Positions 23,461 to 32,020 of a DNA stretch of 52,979 bases are shown here, in pieces. The DNA comes from Streptomyces sp. CC208A (GTDB lineage: Bacteria; Actinomycetota; Actinomycetes; Streptomycetales; Streptomycetaceae). A model generated the notes under the pieces. The model saw only the letters and a list, made by a program, of their open reading frames with translations. It made no database searches and was not told where the DNA came from. Position numbers and translations under genes: made by a program. Position 1 is the first letter of the stretch; the number at the start of each line of letters is the position of its first letter. The stretch is taken from contig NZ_JASCXN010000044.1 in NCBI RefSeq assembly GCF_030010625.1, positions 1-52,979 of the forward strand, written 5' to 3'.

Positions 23461-24648
23461 TTGACGACCACGGTCATCACGAACATCGGCAGCCTGGTCA
23501 CCAACGACCCCGCCCTCGGCGACGGCTCCCCCCTCGGCCTCATCGAGAACGCCGCCCTCGTCCTGGACGGCGAGACGGTCGCGTGGGCGGGCCCGGCGGC
23601 CCAGGCCCCGACGGCGGACCGGCAGGTCGACGCCGGGGGCCGAGCCGTCGTCCCCGGCTTCGTCGACTCCCACTCCCACCTCGTCTTCGCGGGCGACCGC
23701 ACCGCCGAGTTCAACGCCCGCATGTCGGGCCGGCCCTACAAGGCGGGCGGCATCCGCACCACGGTCGCGGCGACACGCGCCGCGACCGACGCCGAACTCT
23801 CCGCCAACGTGGCCCGCTACCTCCGCGAGGCCCTCCGCCAGGGCACGACGACCTTCGAGACGAAGTCCGGCTACGGCCTGACCGTCGAGGACGAGGCCCG
23901 CGCGCTGCGGATCGCCGCCGAGCACACCGACGAGGTGACGTACCTCGGCGCGCACATCGTCTCCCCGGACTACGCCGACGACCCGGCCGCCTACGTCGGC
24001 CTCGTCACCGGCGAGATGCTGGACGCCTGCGCCCCGTACGCCCGCTGGGTCGACGTCTTCTGCGAGGAGGGAGCCTTCGACGGCGACCAGGCCCGCGCGA
24101 TCCTCGCCGCGGGCAAGGCGAAGGGCCTCCACCCCAGGGTCCACGCCAACCAGCTCTCGTACGGCCCCGGCGTGCAGCTCGCGGTCGAGCTGGACGCGGC
24201 GAGCGCCGACCACTGCACCCACCTCACGGACGCCGACGTCGACGCGCTGGCCTCCGGGAACACGGTCGCCACGCTCCTGCCGGGCGCCGAGTTCTCCACG
24301 CGCGCCGAATGGCCGGACGCCCGCCGCCTCCTCGACGCGGGCGTGACGGTCGCGCTGTCCACGGACTGCAACCCGGGCTCGTCCTTCACCTCGTCCGTCC
24401 CGTTCTGCATCGCGCTCGCCGTCCGCGACATGGGCATGACCCCCGACGAGGCCGTCTGGTCCGCCACGGCCGGCGGCGCGGCGGCCCTCCGCCGCACCGA
24501 CGTAGGTCGCCTCTCCCCCGGCGCCCGCGCCGACCTCGCCGTCCTCGACGCCCCCTCCCACGTCCACCTGGCCTACCGGCCGGGCGTGCCGCTGGTGAGC
24601 GAGGTGTGGCGCGCGGGCGCCCGACGGTACGTCAGAAGTGACGGCTGA
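23461..24648 (+). CDS. hutI: Imidazolonepropionase (HutI)
   Basis: The 395-residue amidohydrolase opens the ring of 4-imidazolone-5-propionate to give N-formimidoylglutamate, the third step of the pathway. Signatures: VDSHSHLVFAGDRTAEFNARMSG (HxH metal site), TFETKSGYGLT, HANQLSYGPGVQLA, ADHCTHL, ATLLPGAEFSTRAEWPDARRL and ALSTDCNPGSSFTSS (metal Asp and substrate loop). The TTG start at 23461 is supported by GGAGAG eight bases upstream and by the conserved N-terminus. It is separated from hutF by 132 bp containing a palindromic repeat, but is probably in the same transcription unit. Confidence 0.95.
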   Translation: MTTTVITNIGSLVTNDPALGDGSPLGLIENAALVLDGETVAWAGPAAQAPTADRQVDAGGRAVVPGFVDSHSHLVFAGDRTAEFNARMSGRPYKAGGIRTTVAATRAATDAELSANVARYLREALRQGTTTFETKSGYGLTVEDEARALRIAAEHTDEVTYLGAHIVSPDYADDPAAYVGLVTGEMLDACAPYARWVDVFCEEGAFDGDQARAILAAGKAKGLHPRVHANQLSYGPGVQLAVELDAASADHCTHLTDADVDALASGNTVATLLPGAEFSTRAEWPDARRLLDAGVTVALSTDCNPGSSFTSSVPFCIALAVRDMGMTPDEAVWSATAGGAAALRRTDVGRLSPGARADLAVLDAPSHVHLAYRPGVPLVSEVWRAGARRYVRSDG

Positions 24649-24673
24649 CAGCTCACTTGCCCCAAGCGGGCGT

Positions 24674-24689
24674 TGAGTACGGGTACTCA
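24674..24689. promoter_or_regulatory. Perfect 16-bp palindrome upstream of the lipoprotein gene
   Basis: TGAGTACGGGTACTCA at 24674-24689 has 7-bp arms around a GG centre and lies 35 bp before the lipoprotein start. It looks like a dimeric regulator site. Whether it serves the lipoprotein gene or overlaps the end of the hut transcript is not known. Confidence 0.5.
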
Positions 24690-24692
24690 TGT

Positions 24693-24711
24693 GGGCGGCC
24701 CCCGGCCGCCC
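24693..24711 (+). terminator. GC-rich hairpin after hutI
   Basis: GGGCGGCC (24693-24700) and GGCCGCCC (24704-24711) pair perfectly over a CCC loop, 45 bp past the hutI stop. With no T tract, it is a possible actinobacterial-type terminator, or a leader structure of the lipoprotein gene, whose start is 13 bases away. Confidence 0.45.
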
Positions 24712-24724
24712 GCATGCTTCCCCC

Positions 24725-25459
24725 ATGCGAACCCCGAAGCGCCGCCTCGCGCACACCGCCCTGACCCTCACCCTCGCGACCGCCGCCGCCCTCACCCTGG
24801 CCGCCTGCGGCACCGAGGGTGCAGACCCGAGCGTGGTGGTGCCGGGGAAGGCCGCGCACGCGCAGTCGTCGACGTCCCCCTCGCCCTCCCCGACGAGGTC
24901 GCTCCCGTCCGACGCACTCGCGCAGAGCTCCGACCCGGAGCTGCGGTTCCTCGCCCTGATCGGCCGCGTCCTGGACGGCTGCGCCCCCGGCGGTCTGCCG
25001 GACCCGCCCGAGGTCCCGACCGAGGAGCCGGCCGACGGCCAAACGCCGCCCGAGCCGCTTCAGCCGACGGAGCCGCCGCGGGGCCTCCCCGAGCCCCCGC
25101 CGTCGTCCCCCGAGCCCGCCAGGACCGGTCCCGTCGACGAGGTGCCGCTGACCCCCCTCGACCAGTGCACGGGCAAGGCGCACGCCGCCCGCGTCCAGGA
25201 GGCGTTCGCCGGCGCGGCCCCGGCCGACCGCACGGCTCTCGGGGAGAAGCTGGCCACCCTGGACTACCCGCCGTCCCGCATCCACCCCATGCCCGACCAC
25301 GAGGGCGCGCCCCGCGTCCGCCTCGACCTCCGCTTCATGGGGAACAACCTGGTCCTGGAGGTCACCGGCACCCGCGACGGCGTGCTCGCCGAGCCCTTCG
25401 GCGCCCCCGAGACGGAGGACGTGAAGAGCTCCGAGGTCCGCCGCAGGCCCACCTCCTGA
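24725..25459 (+). CDS. Putative lipoprotein, proline-rich
   Basis: The 244-residue protein begins with a basic region and hydrophobic signal, MRTPKRRLAHTALTLTLATA, ending in the lipobox LAAC at about residue 28-31. It should therefore be a lipid-anchored surface protein. A Ser/Pro linker (SSTSPSPSPTRS) follows, then a low-complexity Pro/Glu stretch (about 95-145), and a C-terminal domain without recognised family (YPPSRIHPMPDHEGAPRVRLDLRFMGNNLVLEVTG). The ATG at 24725 gives the best signal peptide; an upstream GTG at 24689 would mask it. Function unknown. Confidence 0.78.
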   Translation: MRTPKRRLAHTALTLTLATAAALTLAACGTEGADPSVVVPGKAAHAQSSTSPSPSPTRSLPSDALAQSSDPELRFLALIGRVLDGCAPGGLPDPPEVPTEEPADGQTPPEPLQPTEPPRGLPEPPPSSPEPARTGPVDEVPLTPLDQCTGKAHAARVQEAFAGAAPADRTALGEKLATLDYPPSRIHPMPDHEGAPRVRLDLRFMGNNLVLEVTGTRDGVLAEPFGAPETEDVKSSEVRRRPTS

Positions 25460-25477
25460 GGCCGGGGCCCCGGGGAC

Positions 25478-26116
25478 TCACCCCACCAGGTTCCGTACCA
25501 GCCCCTCCGCCCGCCCCAGCGCGGCGACCTCCCCCGCCGTCAGGTTCGGATCGGCGGCCCGGCGGGTGCGGGCCTCCGCCAGGAGGAGCGGGCCGGGTGC
25601 CGCCGCGAGGAGGGCGGCGAGGCCGCCCCGCGCGCCGGGGGCGTACGGCTCCTCCGAGACGGCCACCTCCGCCAGGAGCAGCGCCGACATGGCGCGGTCC
25701 AGGCCCGGATCGGCGCCCTCCTCCGCCGTACGCCAGTCGATGACGACCGGCCCCCGGTCCTCGGTCAGCATCACGTTCCCCGGGTGCAGGTCCAGGTGCA
25801 CCACCCCGCCCGGCAGTGTGTGCAGCCGGTGCAGCAGGTTCGCCAGCAGGGCCCCGGCCGGCTCCGGCTCGTACGCGCCCGCCAGCAGGGCGTCCAGCAG
25901 GGACGGGCCCGTGAGGCGCTCCAGGACCAGGTCCGGCCCCGCCGCCTCCCGTACCGCAGGGACCGGGTAGCCCGCCCCGGCGAGGCGCGCCATCAGACGC
26001 GCCTCGCGCTCCGCGTCGCCGCCGTCGCGGTAGCGGCGCAGCACCCAGCCGCCGTCGTCGCCGCCGACCTCGTACACGTCGGCGGAACGCCCCCGCCCCA
26101 CCAGTCGCCCGGTCAC
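25478..26116 (-). CDS. Aminoglycoside phosphotransferase (APH)-family kinase-like protein
   Basis: This 212-residue protein has a compact APH/choline-kinase fold: nucleotide-binding lead GRLVGRGRSADVYEVG, LVLERLTGPSLLDAL hinge, catalytic loop HLDLHPGNVMLT (Brenner motif with Asp and Asn) and metal motif VVIDWRTAEEG. It is shorter than typical antibiotic-resistance APHs (about 260-270 residues), so a housekeeping small-molecule or protein kinase is as likely as resistance. The GTG at 26116 is the first good start. The gene converges on the lipoprotein gene with 18 bp between stops. Confidence 0.8.
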   Translation of the reverse strand: MTGRLVGRGRSADVYEVGGDDGGWVLRRYRDGGDAEREARLMARLAGAGYPVPAVREAAGPDLVLERLTGPSLLDALLAGAYEPEPAGALLANLLHRLHTLPGGVVHLDLHPGNVMLTEDRGPVVIDWRTAEEGADPGLDRAMSALLLAEVAVSEEPYAPGARGGLAALLAAAPGPLLLAEARTRRAADPNLTAGEVAALGRAEGLVRNLVG

Positions 26117-26225
26117 CCTCGTCCCCCTCCGTGATCGAAACGCCGAGTATGCCTGCCGAGGAGCGGTTCGGACCGGTACCGTCCTGTCCTGGCAGTGCTC
26201 GGGGGATGACCGGGGGGTCGGCTAG

Positions 26226-27326
26226 GTGAGTGCTTGGCGTGTGCGGGACGTGCGGATCGTGCGTCCGAGTGAGCTGGGCGAGCGTGAGATCGGGGCGTGG
26301 CGGGAGCTGAGGGCCAAGGCCGGGGCGCCCGCGAACCCGTTCATGGAACCGGAGTTCACCCTCGCCGTCGGAGCCGTACGGCCCCGCGCGCGGGTCGCCG
26401 TGTGGTGGGAGGACGGCGAACCCGTCGGCTTCCTCCCGTACGAGAAGGGGCCGTTGGGGCGCGGCACGGCCATCGGCTTCGGTGTCTCCGACAGTCAGGG
26501 CGGGGTCTTCCGGCCCGGACTGCGGCCCGGAGCACGGGCGTTGCTGCGGGCCTGCGGGCTCGTCTGCTGGGAGTACGACAACCTGGAGACCGGGCAGCCC
26601 GTCTTCGAGGGCGCCGCCGAGGAGTCCTTCGCATCGCCCGTCATCGACGTCGGCGAGGGGTACGCGGCGTACGAGGCGCTGCTGCGCGTCCAGTCGCCGA
26701 AGTTCCTGCGGACCACCCTCGCGAAGGAGCGCAAGCTGGACCGGCAGACCGACGGCGGGCTCCGGTTCGTCTTCGACGAGCGCGACCCGGCGGCGCTGCG
26801 CACCCTCATGGAGTGGAAGTCCGCCCAGTACCGCCGCACCGGGCGCGGCGACCGCTTCGCCCAGGAGTGGATCAGCACCCTGGTGCACCGGCTGCACGCA
26901 CACCGCACGCCCGGCTGTTCCGGCGTCCTGTCCGTCCTGTACGCCGGTGACCGGCCGGTCGCCGCGCACTTCGGGCTGCGGTCGGCGACCGTCCTGTCGT
27001 GCTGGTTCCCGGCGTACGACCCCGCCTTCGCCAAGTACTCCCCGGGGCTCGTCCTCCATCTGCGGATGGCCGAGGGCGCGGCGGCCGCCGGGATCGGGCT
27101 GCTCGACCTCGGGCGCGGCACCGCCGAGTACAAGGACTCCCTGAAGACCGGCGAACTCACCGTGTACGAAGGGACGGTCACCCGCCCCGACCCGCGCACC
27201 GCCCTCCACTGGCTCCGCCGCGAACCCGTCCGCGCCGCCCACGCCTACGTCCGCGCCCGGCCGGCCCTCGCGGCCCGCGCCCGCCAGGCCCTGAACACGG
27301 CCGCCCGCCTGCGCGGCGACCGCTGA
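26226..27326 (+). CDS. GNAT/CelD-like acyltransferase
   Basis: The 366-residue protein matches the BcsL/CelD-type GNAT family found in cell-surface polysaccharide loci. Visible are PFMEPEFTLAVGAVRPRARVAVWWEDGEPVGFLPY, a central FLRTTLAKERKLDRQTDGGLRFVF region, and the acyl-CoA-binding-like LSVLYAGDRPVAAHFGLRS, followed by GLVLHLRMAEGAAAAGIGLLDLGRGTAEYKDSLKTG. It starts at GTG 26226. It is the first of six co-directional genes for probable surface glycan synthesis. Likely adds an acyl group to a glycan or precursor; substrate unknown. Confidence 0.83.
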   Translation: MSAWRVRDVRIVRPSELGEREIGAWRELRAKAGAPANPFMEPEFTLAVGAVRPRARVAVWWEDGEPVGFLPYEKGPLGRGTAIGFGVSDSQGGVFRPGLRPGARALLRACGLVCWEYDNLETGQPVFEGAAEESFASPVIDVGEGYAAYEALLRVQSPKFLRTTLAKERKLDRQTDGGLRFVFDERDPAALRTLMEWKSAQYRRTGRGDRFAQEWISTLVHRLHAHRTPGCSGVLSVLYAGDRPVAAHFGLRSATVLSCWFPAYDPAFAKYSPGLVLHLRMAEGAAAAGIGLLDLGRGTAEYKDSLKTGELTVYEGTVTRPDPRTALHWLRREPVRAAHAYVRARPALAARARQALNTAARLRGDR

Positions 27327-27354
27327 CCGCGCGCACGCCCCTGAGGGAACCCCG

Positions 27355-28641
27355 ATGAACCAGCAGTCCGCCATATCCGTCGCCGAGCTGGACCTCGGCG
27401 CCGCCGGGCCCCGCCTCCGCCCCGCCCCCGGTGCGCCCGCGCCCGTCCCCGGTGACGTCTACGCCCTCGTCCGCGTCGACGGCCGCCCCGCCGCCACCGT
27501 CCTCGGCCGGTACGAGGAGGGCGAGGACCCCGCCGAGGCGCTCGCCGCGCTCGCGGCCGGGCGACTGGCCGAGGCGGGTACACCGCGCGCCGACGCCGAA
27601 CGGCTCGCGGCGGCGGAGGGGCAGCAGCCGACGGCCACCACCCCGCCCCCGCCCCCCGCCTCCGTCGTCGTCGCCACCCGCGAGCGCCCCGCCTCCCTCG
27701 CCCGCGCGCTCGACTCGCTGCTCGCCCAGGACCACCCCGACCACGAGCTGATCGTCGTCGACAACGCGCCCCGCACCTCCGCCACCCACGACCTGGTCAC
27801 GAAGGAGTACAAGGAGTACGCGGACCGCCTCCGGTACGTGCGCGAGGACCGGCCGGGGCTCGCCGCCGCCCACAACGCCGGGGTCGCCGCCGCCGGCGGC
27901 GAGGTCCTGGCCTTCACCGACGACGACGTGATCGCCGACCCGCGCTGGCTGAGCGCGCTCGCCGCGCCGTTCGCCGCAGACCCCGGGCTCGGCTGCGTCA
28001 CCGGCCTGATCCTGCCGGCCCGGCTCTCCACCCCCGCGCAGATCCTCCTCGAATCCCACGGCGGCTTCGCCAAGGGCTTCGCGCCCCGCCTGTACGACCC
28101 GGCCCGGCCGCCCGCCGACGAGCCGCTGTTCCCGTTCACGGCGGGCAGCTTCGGCTCCGGCGCCAACATGGCCTTCCGGGCCTCCGCGCTCCGCCGCGCG
28201 GGCGGCTTCGACCCGGCCACCGGCACCGGGACTCCGGCGAAGGGCGGCGACGACCTGTACGCCTTCGTCGCCGTCCTCGCCGCCGGGCACCGGCTCCGCT
28301 ACACGCCCGACGCGCTCGTCTGGCACCACCACCGCGAGACCTGGCAGGACCTGCGGAACCAGGCGTACGGGTACGGCGCCGGGCTCACCGCCTACCTCAC
28401 CGCGACCCTGGTCCGCCGCCCCGCCCTGCTGCCCGCGCTCCTCGCCCGGCTGCCGCGCGGCCTCGCGCACGCCCGGACCATGACCGCGCGGAGGGGGGAG
28501 GGCGACGGCGGGGTGCCCGGCGAGCACGGCACCCGGCACCACCCGTGGCCCGCCTCCCTCTCCCGCCTGGAGCGGCGTGGCATGCTGTACGGTCCGGTCG
28601 GCTACGCCAAGGCCCGTATCTCCGGGGGAGGTTCACGATGA
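27355..28641 (+). CDS. Glycosyltransferase family 2
   Basis: A 428-residue enzyme with a non-catalytic N-terminal part (about 1-95) and a GT-A domain: ASVVVATRERPASLARALDSLLAQDHPDHELIVVDNAP, RYVREDRPGLAAAHNAGVAAAGGEVLAFTDDDV (DxD-type motif), then SFGSGANMAFRASALRRAGGFD and the GGDDLYAFV acceptor/base region. The C-terminus has hydrophobic and arginine-rich segments that may contact the membrane. The stop overlaps the deacetylase gene by ATGA. The donor sugar cannot be predicted. Confidence 0.9.
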   Translation: MNQQSAISVAELDLGAAGPRLRPAPGAPAPVPGDVYALVRVDGRPAATVLGRYEEGEDPAEALAALAAGRLAEAGTPRADAERLAAAEGQQPTATTPPPPPASVVVATRERPASLARALDSLLAQDHPDHELIVVDNAPRTSATHDLVTKEYKEYADRLRYVREDRPGLAAAHNAGVAAAGGEVLAFTDDDVIADPRWLSALAAPFAADPGLGCVTGLILPARLSTPAQILLESHGGFAKGFAPRLYDPARPPADEPLFPFTAGSFGSGANMAFRASALRRAGGFDPATGTGTPAKGGDDLYAFVAVLAAGHRLRYTPDALVWHHHRETWQDLRNQAYGYGAGLTAYLTATLVRRPALLPALLARLPRGLAHARTMTARRGEGDGGVPGEHGTRHHPWPASLSRLERRGMLYGPVGYAKARISGGGSR

Positions 28642-29447
28642 GCGGCGCCCCCGCGCACACCCGGATACCCGTCCTCCTCTACCACCCGGTGATGGACGAC
28701 CCGCCCGCCTGGATCGCCGAATTCACCGTCACGCCCAGGCAGTTCGCCTCCCACCTCGACGCGATCACCGGCAGCGGCCGCACCCCGCTCACCGTCGGCG
28801 CGCTCGTCGGACACCTCACCGCCGGGACCCCGCTGCCGCCCCGGCCCGTCGTCCTCACCTTCGACGACGGCTTCGCCGACCTCGCAGGACCCACCGCCGA
28901 GGCGCTCGCCGCCCGCTCCCTGCCCGCCACCGCCTACCTCACCACCGGCGCCCTCGCCCCCGGCCGCCCCTGTCTCCTGCCGCCCGCGCCGATGATGACC
29001 CTGGCGCAGGCACCCCGCCTGGAGGAGTACGGGATGGAGGTCGGCGGCCACACCGTCAGCCACCCCCAGCTCGACACCCTCCGCCCAGCCGCCCTCCGTC
29101 GCGAACTGCGCGACTCGAAAGCAGAGTTGGAGGACGTCCTCGGGCGCGAGGTGCTCCACCTCGCCTACCCGCACGGCTACAACAGCCCCGCCGTCCGCCG
29201 CGCCGCGAAGGCCGCCGGGTACGCCTCCGCCGTCGCCGTCCGGCACGCCCTCAGCTCCCGGACCGACGAACTCTTCCGGATCGCCCGGCTCATCGTCCGC
29301 CGCGACCACACCGCCGCCGACGTCGAGACCTGGATGGAGGGCCGGGGCGCCAGGGCCGCCCCGTACCCCGACTCGCTCCCCACCGTCGGCTGGCGGCTCT
29401 ACCGCAGGGCGCGGGCGCTGGTGAAGGGGCCGGAGTTCGCGGGCTGA
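28638..29447 (+). CDS. Polysaccharide deacetylase (NodB/CE4)
   Basis: The 269-residue protein is a carbohydrate esterase family 4 deacetylase that removes acetyl groups from N-acetylated sugars. The catalytic and metal motifs are LTFDDGFAD (D76, D77) and GGHTVSHPQL (H138, H142), with a later AYPHGYNSPAVRRAAKAAGY motif. It has no signal peptide, so it may act on cytoplasmic or membrane-linked precursors. It is translated from an ATGA overlap with the GT2 gene. The remaining motifs are present, so it is likely active. Confidence 0.9.
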   Translation: MSGAPAHTRIPVLLYHPVMDDPPAWIAEFTVTPRQFASHLDAITGSGRTPLTVGALVGHLTAGTPLPPRPVVLTFDDGFADLAGPTAEALAARSLPATAYLTTGALAPGRPCLLPPAPMMTLAQAPRLEEYGMEVGGHTVSHPQLDTLRPAALRRELRDSKAELEDVLGREVLHLAYPHGYNSPAVRRAAKAAGYASAVAVRHALSSRTDELFRIARLIVRRDHTAADVETWMEGRGARAAPYPDSLPTVGWRLYRRARALVKGPEFAG

Positions 29448-29542
29448 GCGAAACCGGCAAGATCGACAAGGCCCGTACACAAGACGGGAGTTGTGGAGCC
29501 GACAGAACCGAAGTACGTTCCTTTGCTTCGTCGGAGGGGACA

Positions 29543-31525
29543 GTGGGGGGAGAGGGCCTCGTGCAGAAGCAGGGACCAGGACCGGTGACCGACGGCGTAC
29601 CCGCCCAGACGGGCACGCCGCCACACGACGGAACACCAGCGGGGACGGAGCCCGAAGCCGCATCCGGAGCCATACCCGGAGCCGTCTCCGGAGCCGCGCC
29701 CGAAGCCCCCGCCCCGGCCCGTCCGGGTTCCGCCTCCGAACGGCTCCGCTCTCCCGCCGTCCGCACCCTCGGCCCGCTCCTCCTCCTCGCCGCCGGGCTC
29801 TGGCTCTGGGCGCTGCCCCGCATCGACTTCCGGCACATCGACGGGTTCGGGCTGCTCGACCGCTTCCCGGCCGCCTTCTACGCCACCCTCGCCGTCCTCA
29901 CTCTCGGCTTCGTCCTCAGCCTCCGCCGGGCCGGCACCTCTCCCGCCTGGCCCGCCGTCTACTGCGCGGCCATGCTCGTCGCCCTCAAGGCGCCGCCCGC
30001 CGTCCTCTACGACACCGTCCGCTACGCCTGGGCGTCCAAGCACGACGCGATCATCAGCCGGCTGCTCGCGGAGGGCACCGTCCACCCCGGCACCGAACTC
30101 TCCGGCGGCATGTCCGCCTACGACCAGTGGCCCGGCTTCTTCGCCCTCGACGCGGCCCTCGTCCGCGCCTTCGGCGTGGACGCCGCCGCCTCCTTCATCA
30201 ACTGGGCGCCGGTCGCGCTCGGCCTGCTCACCCTGCCCGTCCTCGTCCTCGTCTACCGCACCTTCAGCGACGACTGGCGGCTGGTGTGGACGGCGGTGTG
30301 GATCTTCCAGCTCGCGAACTGGGTCGGCCAGGACTACCTCTCCCCGCAGGGCTTCTCCTACCTGCTCCACCTCACCGTCCTCGCCGTCGTCCTCCGGCAC
30401 TTCGTGCGGCCCGGCTCGGCCGGCCGGCTGCGGGACCGGGCCGTCCTCGACCCGGCGGCCGCCGCCGTGCCGCCGGCCACCTCCGTCCGGCAGCGGTTCG
30501 GCGCGGTCCTCCTCCTGATCCCCCTCGTCGCCGCCATCAACGCCGCCCACCAGCTCACCCCGCTGATGCTGTGCGTGACGCTCGCGGCGCTCTGCCTCAC
30601 CCGCCGCTACCGCAACCTCGGCCTGCTCGCCACGGCCGGCGCCCTCATGCTCACCTGGTACCTGACCATGGGCCGGGAACTCTTCCTCACCACCCTCTCC
30701 ACCCTCGGCGAGAAGCTGGGCGATCTGCTCGCCAACTCCCGGCCCGGCTTCGCCGGTGAGCCCACGGGCCCCGGACCCGAGCTCGTCGGCAGCGCCAACG
30801 TCCTCATGATCCTCGTCCTCGGAGGGCTCGCCACCGCCGCCGTCCTGCTCCGCCGCAGGCTGGCCCGCAGCGCACTACCGCTGATCCTCGCCGCCGCCGC
30901 ACCCGCCCCGCTGGTCGCGGTCAACGACTACGGCGGCGAGATGATCTTCCGCGTCTACCTCTTCGGCCTGCCGGGCGCCGCCTTCTTCGCCGCCGCCGCG
31001 CTCGTCCCCGCCGCCGGGGCGGCGAGCCGCGCCGCACGCACCGCGCGCCGGGTCGTGACCGTCGCCCTGCCGCTCACCCTCCTCGCCATGCTGGCCGGCT
31101 TCCTGCCCTCGTACTACGGCAAGGAGGGCATGCACTACGCCCCGCCCGCCGAGACCGCGCTCACCCGCCGCGCCCTCGACCGGGCCCCCGAGGGGGCGCT
31201 GATCCTCGCCGCCACGGGAGCCTTCTCCGACGCGTACTACCGCTACGACCGCTACGAGCGCTGGTTCTTCACCGAGCAGGAGGTCGACGAGAACCTCCGC
31301 ATGCTGAAGGACCCGGCCGGCTACCTCGCCGGCGGCATCCCCGCCGGGCGGCCCGCCTACGTGATCCTCACCCCCACCCAGGCCGAGGCCGTCATCGGCG
31401 AGGGTTATCTCCCGGCAGGCGGCTTCGACACCCTGATCACCGCCCTGAAGGAGTCCCCGCTCTTCACGGTGGTGGAGGAGGGCCGGCCCGGCATCGTGCT
31501 GCGCTACACGCCCACCACCGGCTGA
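29543..31525 (+). CDS. Large polytopic membrane protein, possible GT-C glycosyltransferase or polymerase
   Basis: A 660-residue protein with a disordered N-terminus (about 1-75, rich in Pro, Gly and Ala) followed by many transmembrane segments between about 75 and 520 (for example TLGPLLLLAAGLWLWALP, PVALGLLTLPVLVLVYRTF, LPLILAAAAPAPLVAV) and a soluble C-terminal domain of about 140 residues (YYGKEGMHYAPPAE onward). This layout is that of GT-C enzymes and O-antigen-type polymerases. The start at GTG 29543 has GGAGGGGA upstream; GTG 29561 is an alternative. Its place between deacetylase and GH26 genes supports a role in glycan assembly, by inference. Confidence 0.75.
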   Translation: MGGEGLVQKQGPGPVTDGVPAQTGTPPHDGTPAGTEPEAASGAIPGAVSGAAPEAPAPARPGSASERLRSPAVRTLGPLLLLAAGLWLWALPRIDFRHIDGFGLLDRFPAAFYATLAVLTLGFVLSLRRAGTSPAWPAVYCAAMLVALKAPPAVLYDTVRYAWASKHDAIISRLLAEGTVHPGTELSGGMSAYDQWPGFFALDAALVRAFGVDAAASFINWAPVALGLLTLPVLVLVYRTFSDDWRLVWTAVWIFQLANWVGQDYLSPQGFSYLLHLTVLAVVLRHFVRPGSAGRLRDRAVLDPAAAAVPPATSVRQRFGAVLLLIPLVAAINAAHQLTPLMLCVTLAALCLTRRYRNLGLLATAGALMLTWYLTMGRELFLTTLSTLGEKLGDLLANSRPGFAGEPTGPGPELVGSANVLMILVLGGLATAAVLLRRRLARSALPLILAAAAPAPLVAVNDYGGEMIFRVYLFGLPGAAFFAAAALVPAAGAASRAARTARRVVTVALPLTLLAMLAGFLPSYYGKEGMHYAPPAETALTRRALDRAPEGALILAATGAFSDAYYRYDRYERWFFTEQEVDENLRMLKDPAGYLAGGIPAGRPAYVILTPTQAEAVIGEGYLPAGGFDTLITALKESPLFTVVEEGRPGIVLRYTPTTG

Positions 31526-31576
31526 GAACCCCGACACCCCGCTGTGCGACCGACCGACCGAAGGAGCAGGTACGCC

Positions 31577-32020
31577 ATGGCCCTCCCGCGCTTCGCCACC
31601 GCCCCGCGCAGAGCCGCCCTCGCCGCCTCCGGCTGGGTCGCGCTCGCCGCCACCGCCCTGCCCGGCGGCTCCCCCCTCCGCTGGATCCCCGTCCTCGCCT
31701 TCGTCGGGCTCGCGCCCGGCCTCGCCCTCCTGACGCCCCGCCCCACCGGCCCGCGCCCCGGCACCCGCCTGGAGGTCCTCGCCCTCGCGGCCCCGCTCAG
31801 CCTCTCCCTCGCCACCCTCACCGCCACGGGCCTCTTCCTCGCGGACGCGTTCAGCACCGGCGTCTTCCTGGGGATCCTGGCCGCCTTCGTCACCGTCGTC
31901 GCCCTGCTCCCCGGCGTCCCGCTGCCCGCCGCCCTCCCCGGCGCGGGCGAGCCCGAGCCAGCCGGCTCCGCAGGACCGGCCTTCCGGTTCCGCACCCGCG
32001 GACGAGGTGAGAAACGGTGA
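31577..32020 (+). CDS. Small membrane protein of the glycan locus
   Basis: A 147-residue protein with three to four hydrophobic segments (LAASGWVALAATALPGG, WIPVLAFVGLAPGLALL, VLALAAPLSLSLATLTATGLFLA, GVFLGILAAFVTVVALL) and a charged tail. The ATG at 31577 has AAGGAGCAGG upstream. It overlaps the GH26-like gene by GTGA. No family recognised. Its position suggests a partner of the large membrane protein before it. Confidence 0.7.
   Translation: MALPRFATAPRRAALAASGWVALAATALPGGSPLRWIPVLAFVGLAPGLALLTPRPTGPRPGTRLEVLALAAPLSLSLATLTATGLFLADAFSTGVFLGILAAFVTVVALLPGVPLPAALPGAGEPEPAGSAGPAFRFRTRGRGEKR

Noticed and set aside
25478..26116. Antibiotic resistance gene (aminoglycoside phosphotransferase)
   Set aside because: The fold motifs fit the APH superfamily, but the protein is short and no resistance-specific signature is visible; a resistance role is not supported.
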